From Epichloe hybrida (Eukaryota > Ascomycota > Sordariomycetes > Hypocreales > Clavicipitaceae): a DNA stretch of 64,000 bases. Location of the stretch: the NCBI GenBank assembly GCA_019022495.1, contig JAFEKR010000018.1, positions 434,001-498,000 on the forward strand, read 5' to 3'. Below are positions 22,494 to 33,441 of this stretch, piece by piece (the stretch's first letter is position 1; each line of letters starts with the position of its first letter). Both the position numbers and the translations under genes were made by a program. The notes beneath the pieces were generated by a model, which was not told where the DNA came from, searched no databases, and saw only the letters and a list, made by a program, of their open reading frames with translations.

Positions 22494-25059
22494 CGTGTGT
22501 GGTCGTGGATTGCTGTGCTGTGCTGTGATGGATGTCGTTTCAATGGCGTGAGCTGTGTTTTTTTTTTTTTTGCAAAAGAGTGGTTTTGATGGATGGGTTT
22601 TTTAATTCAGGGGGGGGCGGACTTGGTGTGACGTAGTGCACTTGCGGATGGGGAGTTGACGTCATCCTTTTTTTTTCTATTGTACGCGTTTCGCCGGTGC
22701 AGGGTCGTTTTCTGAAGGGGCTTCTTGCGTCGAGACTGTTTGTGCATTCGCCGCGGACACTACGCAGCAGATTGATGATGCCTTGTCAGGCGTTTGGGCG
22801 GTTTTGTCAAGGTGGCATTCCCCTTGGGCCCGAACAGCAAATCAATCGATCGAGCAACGTGGTGTCTGCCGAATTGGCCCATCCCTCAATAGGTTCTAGG
22901 TTCCTGTGACGCCTGGACCGACGTATCATTCTGGGATGACGTCCGGGCGTGGCTCCAGCGGGAGAGGGCATGTTCACAATTGCCCGCTTTCCCAACTTAC
23001 CTTGCCGCTGTTCGTCTAGCCTGGCCTGGCGACCAGCAAGCAAGTTCTGTAGCGGACGATCAAGACCGCAACCGATTGCCATTGTGGAAAGCAAAAACAT
23101 GGTCTCCTGCGATCCGGCGGGGCTGGCTGGCATCCAGTCTGGTTTGTCCGTTGGGGGGGGTCTGGTTTCTTCCTCGTGGGCATTTCGAAGCAAAGCATCT
23201 TTCAGCAGAATGAACATGGCAAAAACATGGTCTTCTGGTTGACGGGATACGCGGTGGCTGTGGCTAGACGAGAGACGAGTTGGTGAGAAATCATGGCTCA
23301 ACCAGAACATGGGCGTATTGGTGAGCATATTCTACTGAGGATCGACAGGCTTGCTCCATGTCATCTGCCTCGCCCATGACAACACTCATCAAGGGTCTGG
23401 AACAGGCCACGACCCAACGACAACAGAATCATACCCCTCCCGGGTCGAGTCGCTTCGCTATTACATTGCATTGCTCCACATCCAGCATGTGTGATGATTG
23501 CAGAAAGGAGTCAAGAACGGCCCTATTTGGCGCCGAACCCTCACCAGGTTTCCTCGTCCGGATCTTGGCATGCACGACAGCAACGTCAGGCAGAAGTTGT
23601 TCTCGGAAAGCCTCGGAGAGACGGGGGGTCCGAAAGTAGCGCCTTGCAGTTCTTCTCATGGTGAAGGATAGTTCTGTCATCAGCCGTGGCTGCCACGTGG
23701 GCTGCTCAGGTGCCCCAACGTCGTGAGCAAGCGTTGGAGAGGCCGTTGGGCCCGTTGGGTGCGGGAAATGAACAGCTTGGAGGGTTTTGGCGTGTAATTG
23801 ATGTTGAACTATTCGAGCAAGCTGACAATGACGCGGCTTTTGTTTCCACTTGCACCCAGTGAGCCAATTCATCACATGCAATCACACAAACTCGAGCATC
23901 CACAAATCCAGGGACCAATGGTTCCTCGTCCGGCTCGTCCCCAGTCTCCATCGGAGGCGCCCGAGCAGGGAGCAACAGCCTTTCCTGAATCCTTGATGGT
24001 CTTGATGGTCGCTGACCCACTTTCCCTTTTGGGGTTTGAATAGAACCTCACTCAATTGAGGTGGTCCCCGGCCTTGCCTCAATAGACCCGGGTTAGCAAA
24101 CTCGAGTCTATTTTTGCCTCGCATCTCGGCAACTGTGCTCCGTCGCCACTGTGCCGCAATGGTCTGGTATTTTGGTCCCCAGCCACTGGAGCATAGCTGG
24201 CTCCATTGACACGAAAAAGTCGTTTCACTGAAGGGCAGGGCGGGCCGCCTTTGAGGGGCAATATGATCTGGGAGCAAGTTGGCTCTATCATCGAGGCACA
24301 CTTGATTCTGTTCAGAACACTGGGCGTCTCTCCCCTGATCTCAGAGAGCCCAGGGCAATCAGTCGATGAACACTTCCACGGCCAAGGGGAACATACCTAT
24401 CCAGCTGTTCCTCGCTCTTGATATCATCTGGCCATCATCACGACTTGGACATAAAATTACGCCACGTGAGCATTGTCAACAAGTCGCCACGGCTCATCCC
24501 ATCCTTGTCCCGAACAAGGAAAAAGCCACTTTACAGTATGGTAGCAATCAGGGCTCTGCTCTAAAAGAGCATCCATCCATCCATCCATCCATCCATCCAT
24601 CCATCCATCCATCGTAGACAATTGAGACGAGGGCGTGTTTTGACGTTCGAATGGGTAAGCACGCTTTTCCTCTTGCGGCCCTCACAGTTGCCATCACAAT
24701 GCAACCACCTGACGCCGCACCTTCATAGCCGTGTCTATTGACAGGATGGATCAATAAGTCCCCCATGGGCGAGCACCGACGCAAGCCAAAGCCGAGACCC
24801 AGATTGATCAAAGCTTTCTTGTGAGGCTTCTGCGCCAGTCTTCCCTCACTGGTCTTCGGGAAATCGTTCGCGAATAGATGAGAGACGACCTAGAACAAAA
24901 AAAAACGTTTAAAAACAGCATCACAGCCCCCCGAGGCGGTCTGTTGTTGTCAACTCAGCATCGTATTAACTTGACCCCTGCCCATACTCGCTTTTCTCAT
25001 ATCCGATTTCTCACAATATCACACATTTATTAGCTGAATTTGGTACCGCAAGGTCCAAC
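22494..25059. other. 2.6 kb gene-poor interval upstream of the pheromone gene
   Basis: Frames at 22807-23328 and 23429-23881 (minus) have no recognisable domain. A 14-base word, CAAAAACATGGTCT, occurs twice about 125 bases apart (near 23092 and 23219). A tetranucleotide microsatellite lies at 24570-24614. The last few hundred bases are presumably the pheromone promoter. No mating-type-factor site could be assigned. Confidence 0.4.
24570..24614. repeat. (ATCC)n microsatellite
   Basis: About eleven uninterrupted ATCC units lie 450 bases upstream of the pheromone precursor start. Confidence 0.95.
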
Positions 25060-25800
25060 ATGCACGTTACCTCTTTTGTTCTTGCCCTCGTGGCAGCAGG
25101 TGCTCACGCAGCTCCAGCTCCTGAGCCTCAACCTTGGTGCTGGCGCCCTGGTCAGCCATGCTGGATTCGCAAGAGAGCGGCCGATGCCTTTGCCGAAGCG
25201 GTGCAGACGTCGGGTGGCCTCGAGCAGCGTGCCGCCCCAGAGGCTTCGTACAGCAACGCCCCTGGAGGTGCGGCGTACAAGACGAAGCGTTCTCTCAACG
25301 AGCTCGCCCATCTTGCTGCGCTGACGGCAAGAAGCCCCGAAGACTACTACAACGCACTGGGACTCGACAAGGAGTTCGAATCCGAGCAGCAAGGGCCCAT
25401 CGAGAAGCGCAAGTCGGCTCGCTCGTGCGCGCGCATCGGTCAGGGGTGCTGGAAGAGGGACACGAGCGACGATGACACTGCCACCAAGGATAAGAAGTGG
25501 TGCGATGGTCCTGGTCAGGCGTGCTGGAAGTCCAAGAGAGCCGCCACCGCCGTCCTGAAGGCGATCCGTGGCGAGGACGGAGGAGAGGCCGCCAAGGACG
25601 CACACGATGTACCCTTCAAGCCCAGTCTCTTCCCGCCAGAGTGCAACGGCGACAGGATCTTGTGCTGGAAGAAGCGCGAGGCTTCTCCCGAGGCCAACCC
25701 AGCTCCTTGGTGCTGGCGTCCCGGCCAGCCATGCTGGATGGCCAAACGTGATCTTCATGCCCTCGAAGTCGCTGCCCGGAGCATCGTGGACGAGAGCTAG
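25060..25800 (+). CDS. ppg1: Alpha-type sex pheromone precursor
   Basis: A single exon gives 246 aa. Residues 1-17 form a signal peptide ending AGAHA. The precursor carries two exact copies of WCWRPGQPCW, at about residues 26-35 and 217-226. Both lie close to the ends and each is followed by a Lys-Arg (Kex2) site after a dipeptide (IR-KR, MA-KR). Between them are diverged copies: CARIGQGCW-KR (123-133), WCDGPGQACW-KS-KR (147-160) and an ILCW-KKR remnant (200-206). The W-C-x-x-x-G-Q-x-C-W pattern is that of Sordariomycete alpha-factor-like pheromones, for example WCTWRGQPCW in Fusarium, which bind the Ste2-type receptor Pre2. Processing would be by Kex2 and a Ste13-like peptidase, as inferred from the family. 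The two cysteines probably form a disulfide. Spacers are acidic and variable. Identification is very secure; the mature sequence is inferred. Confidence 0.93.
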   Translation: MHVTSFVLALVAAGAHAAPAPEPQPWCWRPGQPCWIRKRAADAFAEAVQTSGGLEQRAAPEASYSNAPGGAAYKTKRSLNELAHLAALTARSPEDYYNALGLDKEFESEQQGPIEKRKSARSCARIGQGCWKRDTSDDDTATKDKKWCDGPGQACWKSKRAATAVLKAIRGEDGGEAAKDAHDVPFKPSLFPPECNGDRILCWKKREASPEANPAPWCWRPGQPCWMAKRDLHALEVAARSIVDES

Positions 25801-28180
25801 GTGTCATCAGTCAGCTCGAGCCTGTCTCTGCCTCTCTCTCCACGCATCGATACTTTGTCCGAGCTGTCCATTCATGCTTCACGATTCTTTATGCAACTCA
25901 TATTGGAGGGTCAGCGGTCGAAATTTAGTCTTTCATCAAGATCATTACTCTTTTAAAAAAAAAAACCAAAAAAAAGATATAAAAAAAAGGGGGCACATAA
26001 GACAAAAAAACGCAAAAAAAGGGAGGGCAGAGGAGGAAAGAAGCGTACTCGATTTTTTGTGTATTACAAACGTCAAAACAACCGATTGGGCAGGGCACGA
26101 GAACAATGCCGGCAAAACACGCGATACGGAAATGAAAGATCATGAGTGTTCGGCTCGCCGCGCAGTTCAAAGAGCGAGCGCTATTATTTGAAAAAAAAAA
26201 AAAAACATAGTTCGATCAGACGGAAGCCTATTGGCAAATCTGTTTTTGCCTTTCGGAATCTTCGGCATCTCCAGTCGCCAGCTTGGCCTGGCGTTCATGT
26301 GGTGCACGGACGAAAAGGAGGAGTGGTTCAGATGAAGCAAACGCCTTGTATACTTATGATTAGAATGAAATCAATGCGATTTAATGACGCTTCAGTCTTG
26401 CTATGATGAAATATCAAAGTGGGACACGTAGAAGTTACTGGACAGACGACATGTGACTGAGAGGATATTGAAACTTGCTGGTTGGTCTGAGTTTTCGTCG
26501 AGTAGCTCGGAAGTCCTGGTCAAGCAAGGGCATGAGATGATCAGCACAAGTAACTACGGGCAAAAAGAACATTTCTCATACAGATTCCGGAGTGGCATTT
26601 CATCTACAACTTCAGACCGTCGTTTGGGGACCGCCAAGGTCCGCAACACTGACTTCGTTGATTGCAGTGGAAAACACTGCGTCCCGTTGCGAAAAGAATG
26701 TCCATCACGCAGCTCGTCGTCCCAATGGGCGTCAATCACTCCATGCCCCAGTCGCACAACGCTACCTTGTTCCTGGTCGTCCTCGCGTGGTCGCAGCCGA
26801 CGTCGGGCAAATCAAATGGATTAAAATCATGTTCGACATGTACGCTCAATCATTGCGATCCTCCCCATCTGGCATTCGCCGGGAAGCACCGCACCCAAGA
26901 TTGTTCGTTTTATTCTCCGTTTCTGTCCCTCATTCACCAGCAGTCTTGGGCGCAGCCGTAAAGCGCACCTCGGGCCAGCATAGGGGAGGAACTTGAACGT
27001 TTTTTTTTTGCGTTGTTCAATTTGTATGAAGAAGAGAGGAGGAAAAAGAGGCGCGCAAAGAAAATTTTCGGATTCTTTTTGGTAGGCTGTAGTGGGGCGC
27101 CAATTTGGGCCTGATTGTTGGTAAGAATCCGGCCGCAAAATTCAGGCATAAACCCGCACCTGCCCCCTCCCCCTGACTAAGGCCAACCTTCATGACGGAC
27201 GGGCTTTGTGTCGTCGCGCTCACAGCACTTTAATTATGGAACAATGGATCGACCCATTTCATCGCTCGGAATCTTCCAGCATGGATGGTGGTAGTATCAT
27301 CTCAGCCACTGCTTCTGAATCATTGCTAGTTCTGAGGGTTCTTTCTAGAACCTTGTTCAAATGAGGCACTTCCCGTTGAGCCAACTCGCTCTCTCACCCC
27401 AAGTCCGTCTGGCCAATATGCCGTGGCCTGATCCCATTGCTGCAGTCGAAAAAATTCGATTATTTCACAAAAGATTCCCGCTGAGATTCGTCACAAATCC
27501 TCCTGATGAAGGCATTTGGGAAGACGAGTTCTTCATTTGGAACTAGTCGGTGGCCATACACCATGTGAAGCTCTTGGGGGTGGCCAGAACACGCATTGCA
27601 ACTGGTATATTGATTGGCAGATGATGGATTAGCATTATGCCGGATACCGGGCAAGGCTGGGATTCAAAGACATGAAGCACGTGCAGCATCGCTTGTTGGA
27701 GGAGTGCCAGCCATATTCTATTCGGTGCATGGAGAATTGGATCCTGTACGACCTGTATTAAGTTGCTGTTCGCCCTTTGCATCCCATAGCACCATATAAC
27801 AACGGCCACAGTGCTCCTCCCGCTCACATTCATTGACTGACTTGGGAAGGAGAAGTCGAGTCGAGACTGGAGTGTGACGACGCGCCGATGCGGCGATACC
27901 CCGCGGCAGCTGCGACTTGGCCTTGGCCCACATGGTCTTTGTCATTCGAGCAGCAGGCTGAGCTCACAGCCTCGACGTTTACATGAAAGCAGAGTCTGGC
28001 TGGTCCTACTCTGGAAAGATTTACAACATATTCATCGCCTCTGCTTTCGTTCTCCGAGACGGCGCCCTCTATTAATTCCGCCCACGCACCAGAAAGCCAC
28101 CTCTCGGCCAAGATCCGGCACCTCGGCAGTCGCCTTGCTCCTCGAGTCTTCGTCCGTCACGCCATTCTGCTGCCTGCATC
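25801..28180. other. 2.4 kb gene-poor interval
   Basis: It begins with the 3' region of the pheromone gene, unusually A-rich on the plus strand (25950-26025), and has further A or T runs at 26191-26205 and 27000-27010. Short frames such as 26662-26961 and 27361-27546 have no domain. No tRNA or transposase could be recognised. The end is presumably the phospholipase promoter. Confidence 0.4.
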
Positions 28181-29962
28181 ATGTCGGACATTCGCCTTTC
28201 GCAGAAGCTCGCCCGCCTGAATCCCTTCAAGCCCGGCGAAGACGATGAGGACCAGGGCGGAGACATTGGGGTCGATAGCGTGGGCAGCAGAAATCGCAGC
28301 ACGCGCGAGGCCCAGCTCGACAAGCAGCAGCTCCGAGTGAGCAAAGCACTGCGGAACTTCTTGGCCAAGAACAAGATCCTGTCCGAGGACGATGCCGGAG
28401 TCGATGTGGACGAGTCGACGCCCGCGCTGCGCAACATGCTCAGCAAGTCGCACTTTGATGTCCCAGAGTCGTTGCTGGACCGGTCGCGCCCCCTTCCAGA
28501 GTACTACATCAGCTCCAGCCACAACACGTACCTGATGGCTCACCAGCTGTACGGGTCTTCCTCGGCCGCGGCGTATGAGACGGCACTGAAGACGGGGTCG
28601 CGATGCGTGGAGATTGACGCGTGGGACAACAGCGCTGAACCCGACGAGCCCAAAGTCACTCACGGTTTCACTCTGGTGTCGCACATTCCCTTCCGGGCTG
28701 TCTGCGAGACCATCCGGGATGTCTTTGACCAAGAGGCTGCCCTGGCTGCGAAAGACGCCGGTTTCACCGCGGCGCCCATTCTGCTGGCACTTGAGAACCA
28801 CTGCAAAGATCACGGCCAGAGACGTCTCGTGGAGATTATGAGGGAGATTTTCGGTCACCGCCTCCTGTCGGAACCCATTCGACAAAAGGGACATCGCGAG
28901 CAGGAATTTGACGATGTGCATGTGTCGCTTTCCGATCTTGGTGCTTGCATCGCCGTCATTGTGGAATATGACCTCGGCCATGACGAGGCGGGTGACGAGT
29001 CGGACAGTGACTCGCCGACTGATGACGAGCAGGAGACGGCCGAGGCAAAGGATGCGCGAAAGGAGTACAAGGAGAACAAGGAGGAGACCTTGACCGGGGG
29101 CATCATCCCCGAGCTCGCCGACCTGGGCGTCTACGCACAATCCGTCAAGCCGGTCGACAATTCGTGGTACAGCCTGGGCACGCTGGCCAACGGGCCGCAC
29201 CATCATCTCATCAACGTCTCCGAGTCGGGTCTGTCATCACATCTGCCCGCCGAGGCGATTCTCATTGCAGCTCACAACGCCCGGCATCTCATGCGCGTGT
29301 ATCCAAAGGGCACCCGAATCTCGTCGTCCAACCTGAAGCCACTCAAGTTCTGGGGCATCGGCGCCCAAATCTGCGCCCTCAACTGGCAGACGTTCGGAAC
29401 GGGCAACCAGCTGAACGATGCACTGTTCAGCGGGTCAGAGGGGTACATCCTCAAGCCGGCGGCTCTGCGAGAAGGCGGCAATGGCAACATTTTTACGGGC
29501 GGCAAGAAGAGGCTCCGTCTGCGCGTCGCCGGCGCCACCGACATCCCCGTCGGGGAAGAGGGTCGCCAACCGGATTCCCTCAGGCCCTATCTCACGTGCA
29601 ACCTCTACAGCCCGGGAGCCATCGAAGGAGACACGCACAAGAGGAAAACTTCGGCGTACAGGCATCACAAATTGGGGATCCTACACAGCGGCGACAACCC
29701 CCCTGCAACGGAGCCCATTTGGGACGAGTCTCTTGAATGGACGTATGATGACAATGAGCTTGTCTTTCTGCGTATGCTGATCAAGAGCGACGATTCCTGG
29801 GCTGTAAACCCGATGATTGCGGTGGCTGCGATTCGGCTCACGTACGTAGTACCGGGATGGAGCTTCATCCAGATGTTGGACACGAAGGGCAGGGAGACAA
29901 AGTGTTCCATCTTGGTCAAGTTTGAGATTGAAGATGTTTTTTTAAGAGCCGAGCATAATTAG
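28181..29962 (+). CDS. Phosphoinositide-specific phospholipase C
   Basis: A single exon gives 593 aa. After about 100 mostly charged residues comes the X box (about 107-265). The catalytic pair is H114 (SSSHNTYL) and H161 (THGFTL). Ca2+ ligands N115, E144 and D146 lie in the same loop set (RCVEIDAW), and E205 is in LALENHC. An acidic linker (about 266-300, DESDSDSPTDDEQE) separates it from the Y box (about 310-430; RVYPKGTRISSSN, GAQICALNWQT, GSEGYILKP). A C2 domain follows (about 440-590; LRLRVAGATDIPV). No PH or EF-hand domain is visible in the short N-terminus, as in several small filamentous-fungal PLCs. It should hydrolyse PIP2 to IP3 and diacylglycerol at membranes in a Ca2+-dependent manner. 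All catalytic residues are present, so it is probably active. Confidence 0.93.
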   Translation: MSDIRLSQKLARLNPFKPGEDDEDQGGDIGVDSVGSRNRSTREAQLDKQQLRVSKALRNFLAKNKILSEDDAGVDVDESTPALRNMLSKSHFDVPESLLDRSRPLPEYYISSSHNTYLMAHQLYGSSSAAAYETALKTGSRCVEIDAWDNSAEPDEPKVTHGFTLVSHIPFRAVCETIRDVFDQEAALAAKDAGFTAAPILLALENHCKDHGQRRLVEIMREIFGHRLLSEPIRQKGHREQEFDDVHVSLSDLGACIAVIVEYDLGHDEAGDESDSDSPTDDEQETAEAKDARKEYKENKEETLTGGIIPELADLGVYAQSVKPVDNSWYSLGTLANGPHHHLINVSESGLSSHLPAEAILIAAHNARHLMRVYPKGTRISSSNLKPLKFWGIGAQICALNWQTFGTGNQLNDALFSGSEGYILKPAALREGGNGNIFTGGKKRLRLRVAGATDIPVGEEGRQPDSLRPYLTCNLYSPGAIEGDTHKRKTSAYRHHKLGILHSGDNPPATEPIWDESLEWTYDDNELVFLRMLIKSDDSWAVNPMIAVAAIRLTYVVPGWSFIQMLDTKGRETKCSILVKFEIEDVFLRAEHN

Positions 29963-32345
29963 TTCTTACGTCCATAATGTCGCAACGAGAAGGGGTTGCT
30001 CACGCCATGAATAACTCCCTTCTTGTAACGCCATGTTATTGACCGGGTGGCATGGCTCGAAAGGATGGCGGCTCAAAAGAAGGTCAGTTGAGCGCGGGCT
30101 ATTTGGAGATGTAGTTGATGTTTTCCCACGTGAACTCGAGGGTGTCGCACCCTGTCTCTGTCATCTATCTAATTGCTGAAAAACCGAAAACAAAACATGT
30201 GTTTTCGGCATCCCATCCTCGGTCCAGAGCACCATGGAGTCAGCAGCCGCGCCCAAGGAGTTCAGCCCCAGACTCTGCATCCTTGTTTGGTAGGAAGCGG
30301 CGCGACGCGATACAGATATTTCTCTTGTATCGCCTCCCTCTGTCCAAACAATTGGAATGGTATGTTTCGCTCCAGGTTGGGAGACTCTACATGATTCCCG
30401 GCATGAACACGTGGGAGGAGCAGGTTCAAAACACGATTCATCCGCACCTAGAATTTGCACATTGAATATATTTTTCTGCAACAGCATGCATTCATTCTGC
30501 TGGGGATTGCTCGCTGTCCAATGCTCAACATGACAGAATATGCTTGTCATGAACCTCTTTTCCTGCATGACTCTTGCATCAGCGGTAACTCCTTGCAACT
30601 TTTGACCCTCGACGACAGCTTTTCATTTTGTGTCATGGCAAACAGGTCAGTCGGGGCTACTTGGTTCGCGCATCAGAGGCGATGACGTCGCCGTCTTGTG
30701 CAGTTCGAGCTTGGACCTGTGGACCTACCCTATGCTTCGGCAACGAACGTCTACTTGATCTCTTTCTCTGTGCTCAGATGTGTACATGTATACATACATG
30801 TATATATGTGTAGTGAGATGGTAAGGTATGAACGTGATCATTTCGTGGGTGATGGGCAATTCGCAGGGTCAGGGCCAGATGCATGGTACATTGTGAGCTC
30901 AGTGTGACAATTGGGCATGCGGTTCGTGTTGCTCATCTTGTCTTGGAGACTGCCCCGTACTTGTAATATCGATCAAGACTCTCAGTCGACCGTGATCGAC
31001 GGCTGAGAACAAAGCGTGAGTGACATTGTGCGTAGGAAGGTGTGCTGCAGCGCACGGCTGGCATTCAGAGCATGCACACGTGCTTTTGAAACAGCGTGGA
31101 CGTGTCTCGGGGGGGAAGCCTGCCCGTTTTCCGGACCGGTGAGTTTCTAAGGTATTACACATCACCTGTGTGTGACGCAGATACTTGCCCTTTGAAGAGC
31201 ATGGAACCCCACTAGTACGGATGGTTGCAAGGTCGTTGATGAACCGAGTCCGTGTTCCAGTTCGCCATGTCTGTGTCCGGGGCATACGGACGGACGATTT
31301 GGCACGAGGTGTGTGAGGACTCTGAATCTGGGTAAAGAAGACAGACCCTTGGTTGGGCTCATGCAGTTATGCCATCAGATATCTTCGTGACACGGTTGAT
31401 CATGAGGTATTTACGGAATGCGGAGTAAGAAACATGCGCATGCCAGCAGGCCTTTCTCCGCTCCTTTCTCCGGCGCAGTCGGGTATGGGCTTATCCAGGG
31501 AAAAAACCTTAGGAGATACTCTACGGGTTACTTCCGTGCTGTACGTCCGTAATTCAAAAATCGACGCCTCACCTTCGAGGCTTCCATCTTCCTCTGCCTC
31601 TTCAACCTCAACCTCTCGACCGCTCTCAGCGACCCCTGGCTTTGTGTTAGCACGCACCTCGGGTGGCGTGGCACTCAGCAGCCCTGGCTCCCGGCCCTAT
31701 GTACAATGTACATGTAAGGTGACCAGCAGGGGCAGGGGGGAGGGCTCATGGCGTCACTCCCCGCTGATCCTCTTCTTTGCGGTCAACCGTGATTTCGCCA
31801 AGTCGCCCATCCCGGGCATCTTTGGAATTTACATGTCCACGCGACTTATCATTCGAACATTCTTTGCAGCATCATTCACGTCTAGGGATTTGTCGTGACT
31901 TTGATCCGCACGACGTTCTTGTGACCGAGGGTGCCATGGCAACCTGAGCGTGATGCTGCATCTCTCCCCCGAGTCATTCGGGAGCCCTCCCCTTGAGTCC
32001 CCCCCAGGGGCTCTTCTAGCCGATCCGCAGCACATCTTTTCCTTGTTTATCCCCGTGCATCCAAGACGAAACTCCCAACGCTCATGTCGAATGTCGATCA
32101 TCCAAACGTTGGCCAAGTCGTTACTGAAACTGGAACTCGGTGTGACGGTGATGATGAGCTGGGCTGGCCAGTTAGAACGACTGCCTCCCACCCACACCAC
32201 AATCCTAGGCCCTGGAGGCCCTGGATGCTCTGGGAAAAGGGGGCCGATGTGTTTCCACAGGCCACTCTGACGTTCTCGTCATTTCCCCCAGCGCACTGTT
32301 TGTTGACAGACGGGGCTGGTGACAGGTGGGGCCCCAACCTCGCTC

Positions 32346-32378
32346 TCTGCCGCCTGCCGCCTGCCGCCTGCCGCCTGC
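32346..32378. repeat. Heptanucleotide tandem repeat (CTGCCGC)
   Basis: Four to five head-to-tail CTGCCGC units lie upstream of the SCOC-like gene. Confidence 0.85.
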
Positions 32379-32563
32379 CTGCTGTGCAGCCAGCGCAACC
32401 AAACAAGACGTCAGTCACCTGACCACACTGACCACCTGCATCTCCCAGTGCTACATGCCCCGCCACGAGCCCATTTATCCACCGCCTTCCCTCGCTTCCT
32501 CGCTGCCCACTGCCATACGAATCCAGAAACGACCTCGTTCCTCCTCACCCACCTACCTACCAC

Positions 32564-32618
32564 CTGTCTGCCACCTGTATGCCACCTGTCTGCCACCTGT
32601 CTGCCACCTGTCTGCCAC
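32564..32618. repeat. 11-bp tandem repeat (CTGTCTGCCAC)
   Basis: About five consecutive 11-base units with one substitution (CTGTATGCCAC) lie 250-310 bases before the SCOC-like start codon. Confidence 0.88.
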
Positions 32619-32870
32619 TAGCCACATCGTCGTCGACCGAGCAAAATTTTTCAAACGTCAACCATCGCTTCTGTCATCCCAATCTACCCCCTCCCTCGTT
32701 TTTGCATTCATCTTCTTCGATCACGTCGCTTCGCGTTGGACACGCTGAATTCGTTCGACCGATACGAAAATTTTACATTTTCCCGTGCCACTCTCCATAT
32801 ATCCTCTACTCGTGATCGAGGCTATTTGCTTTAAGCAATATTCGGAGACACGTCTCCCATCTAGCTGGCC

Positions 32871-33441
32871 ATGTCAGACGACCACGACCTGCAGCCAAAA
32901 GGCTACAACAACCACTCCCACCCCATCGAGCGATCCGATTCCTCTGTATCATCAGATACATCTGAGAACAATGACGTCGAGAACAATGCACCTGGACCTG
33001 TGATGCACCATCCAATGCCTACTCGCCCGCGATTGCCCAGCCGAAAAAGCAGCGGCCCCCTGGCGGTCCCCCGCGACAGCTCTGCCGTTGGTCCAGTTGA
33101 CGCGCATTTTGGTCCCGACGATGTCCGAGCCATGAGTCCCCGACGAACTAGTGAGGACATTGATAAGATGGGCAAAGAAGCCAGGGAGGAAATGCGAAGG
33201 TAAGAATCGGCAGAGGCATTGCGCCTTGACAAGTGTTTGGGGCATTGGACAACACAGCTGACTGGGACTTAGACATGCCAAGCTCTTGCAAGAATCTCTC
33301 ATCACCATTTTCAATCGTATTGAGGCAGTCCGTGAAGAACACGACAAACTTGACAGCAACAACAAATTCCTTCAAAAATACATTGGCGACCTCATGAGCA
33401 CGACCAAAATCACCGCGACTGGTAGCCGCGGAAAGAAATGA
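32871..33441 (+). CDS. SCOC/Slo1-like short coiled-coil protein (DUF2205)
   Basis: Two exons are inferred: 32871-33199 and 33273-33441, giving 165 aa. The intron starts GTAAGA and ends TTAG, and an Arg codon is split across it. The N-terminal 100 residues are Ser/Pro/Asn-rich and disordered. The C-terminal half is the conserved coiled coil: KEAREEMRRHAKLLQESL, then RIEAVREEHDKLDSNNKFLQ, YIGDLMST and a Lys-rich tail. This heptad block and the NNKFLQKYIGDLM signature match the SCOC family. Human SCOC binds Arl1 at the Golgi and yeast Slo1 binds Arl3. A Golgi/endosomal adaptor role is therefore inferred. The second exon is 56 codons and would be missed without splicing. Confidence 0.85.

Larger units (their letters stand above)
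29963..32870. other. 2.9 kb gene-poor interval with short tandem repeats
   Basis: No frame has a recognisable domain. An AT-rich, near-palindromic TACATGTA-type stretch lies at 30780-30812. The last 550 bases contain a 7-base and an 11-base tandem repeat, listed separately, and a C/T-rich stretch that probably forms the promoter and leader of the SCOC-like gene. Confidence 0.4.

Noticed and set aside
25568..26191. 207-codon plus-strand frame past the pheromone stop
   Set aside because: Out of frame with the pheromone gene and running into poly-A DNA; its tail is Lys-rich from A runs.
28157..29206. 349-codon minus-strand frame
   Set aside because: Antisense shadow of the phospholipase C gene.
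30780..30812. TACATGTA-rich stretch as telomere-like or origin sequence
   Set aside because: Too short and simple; no supporting context.
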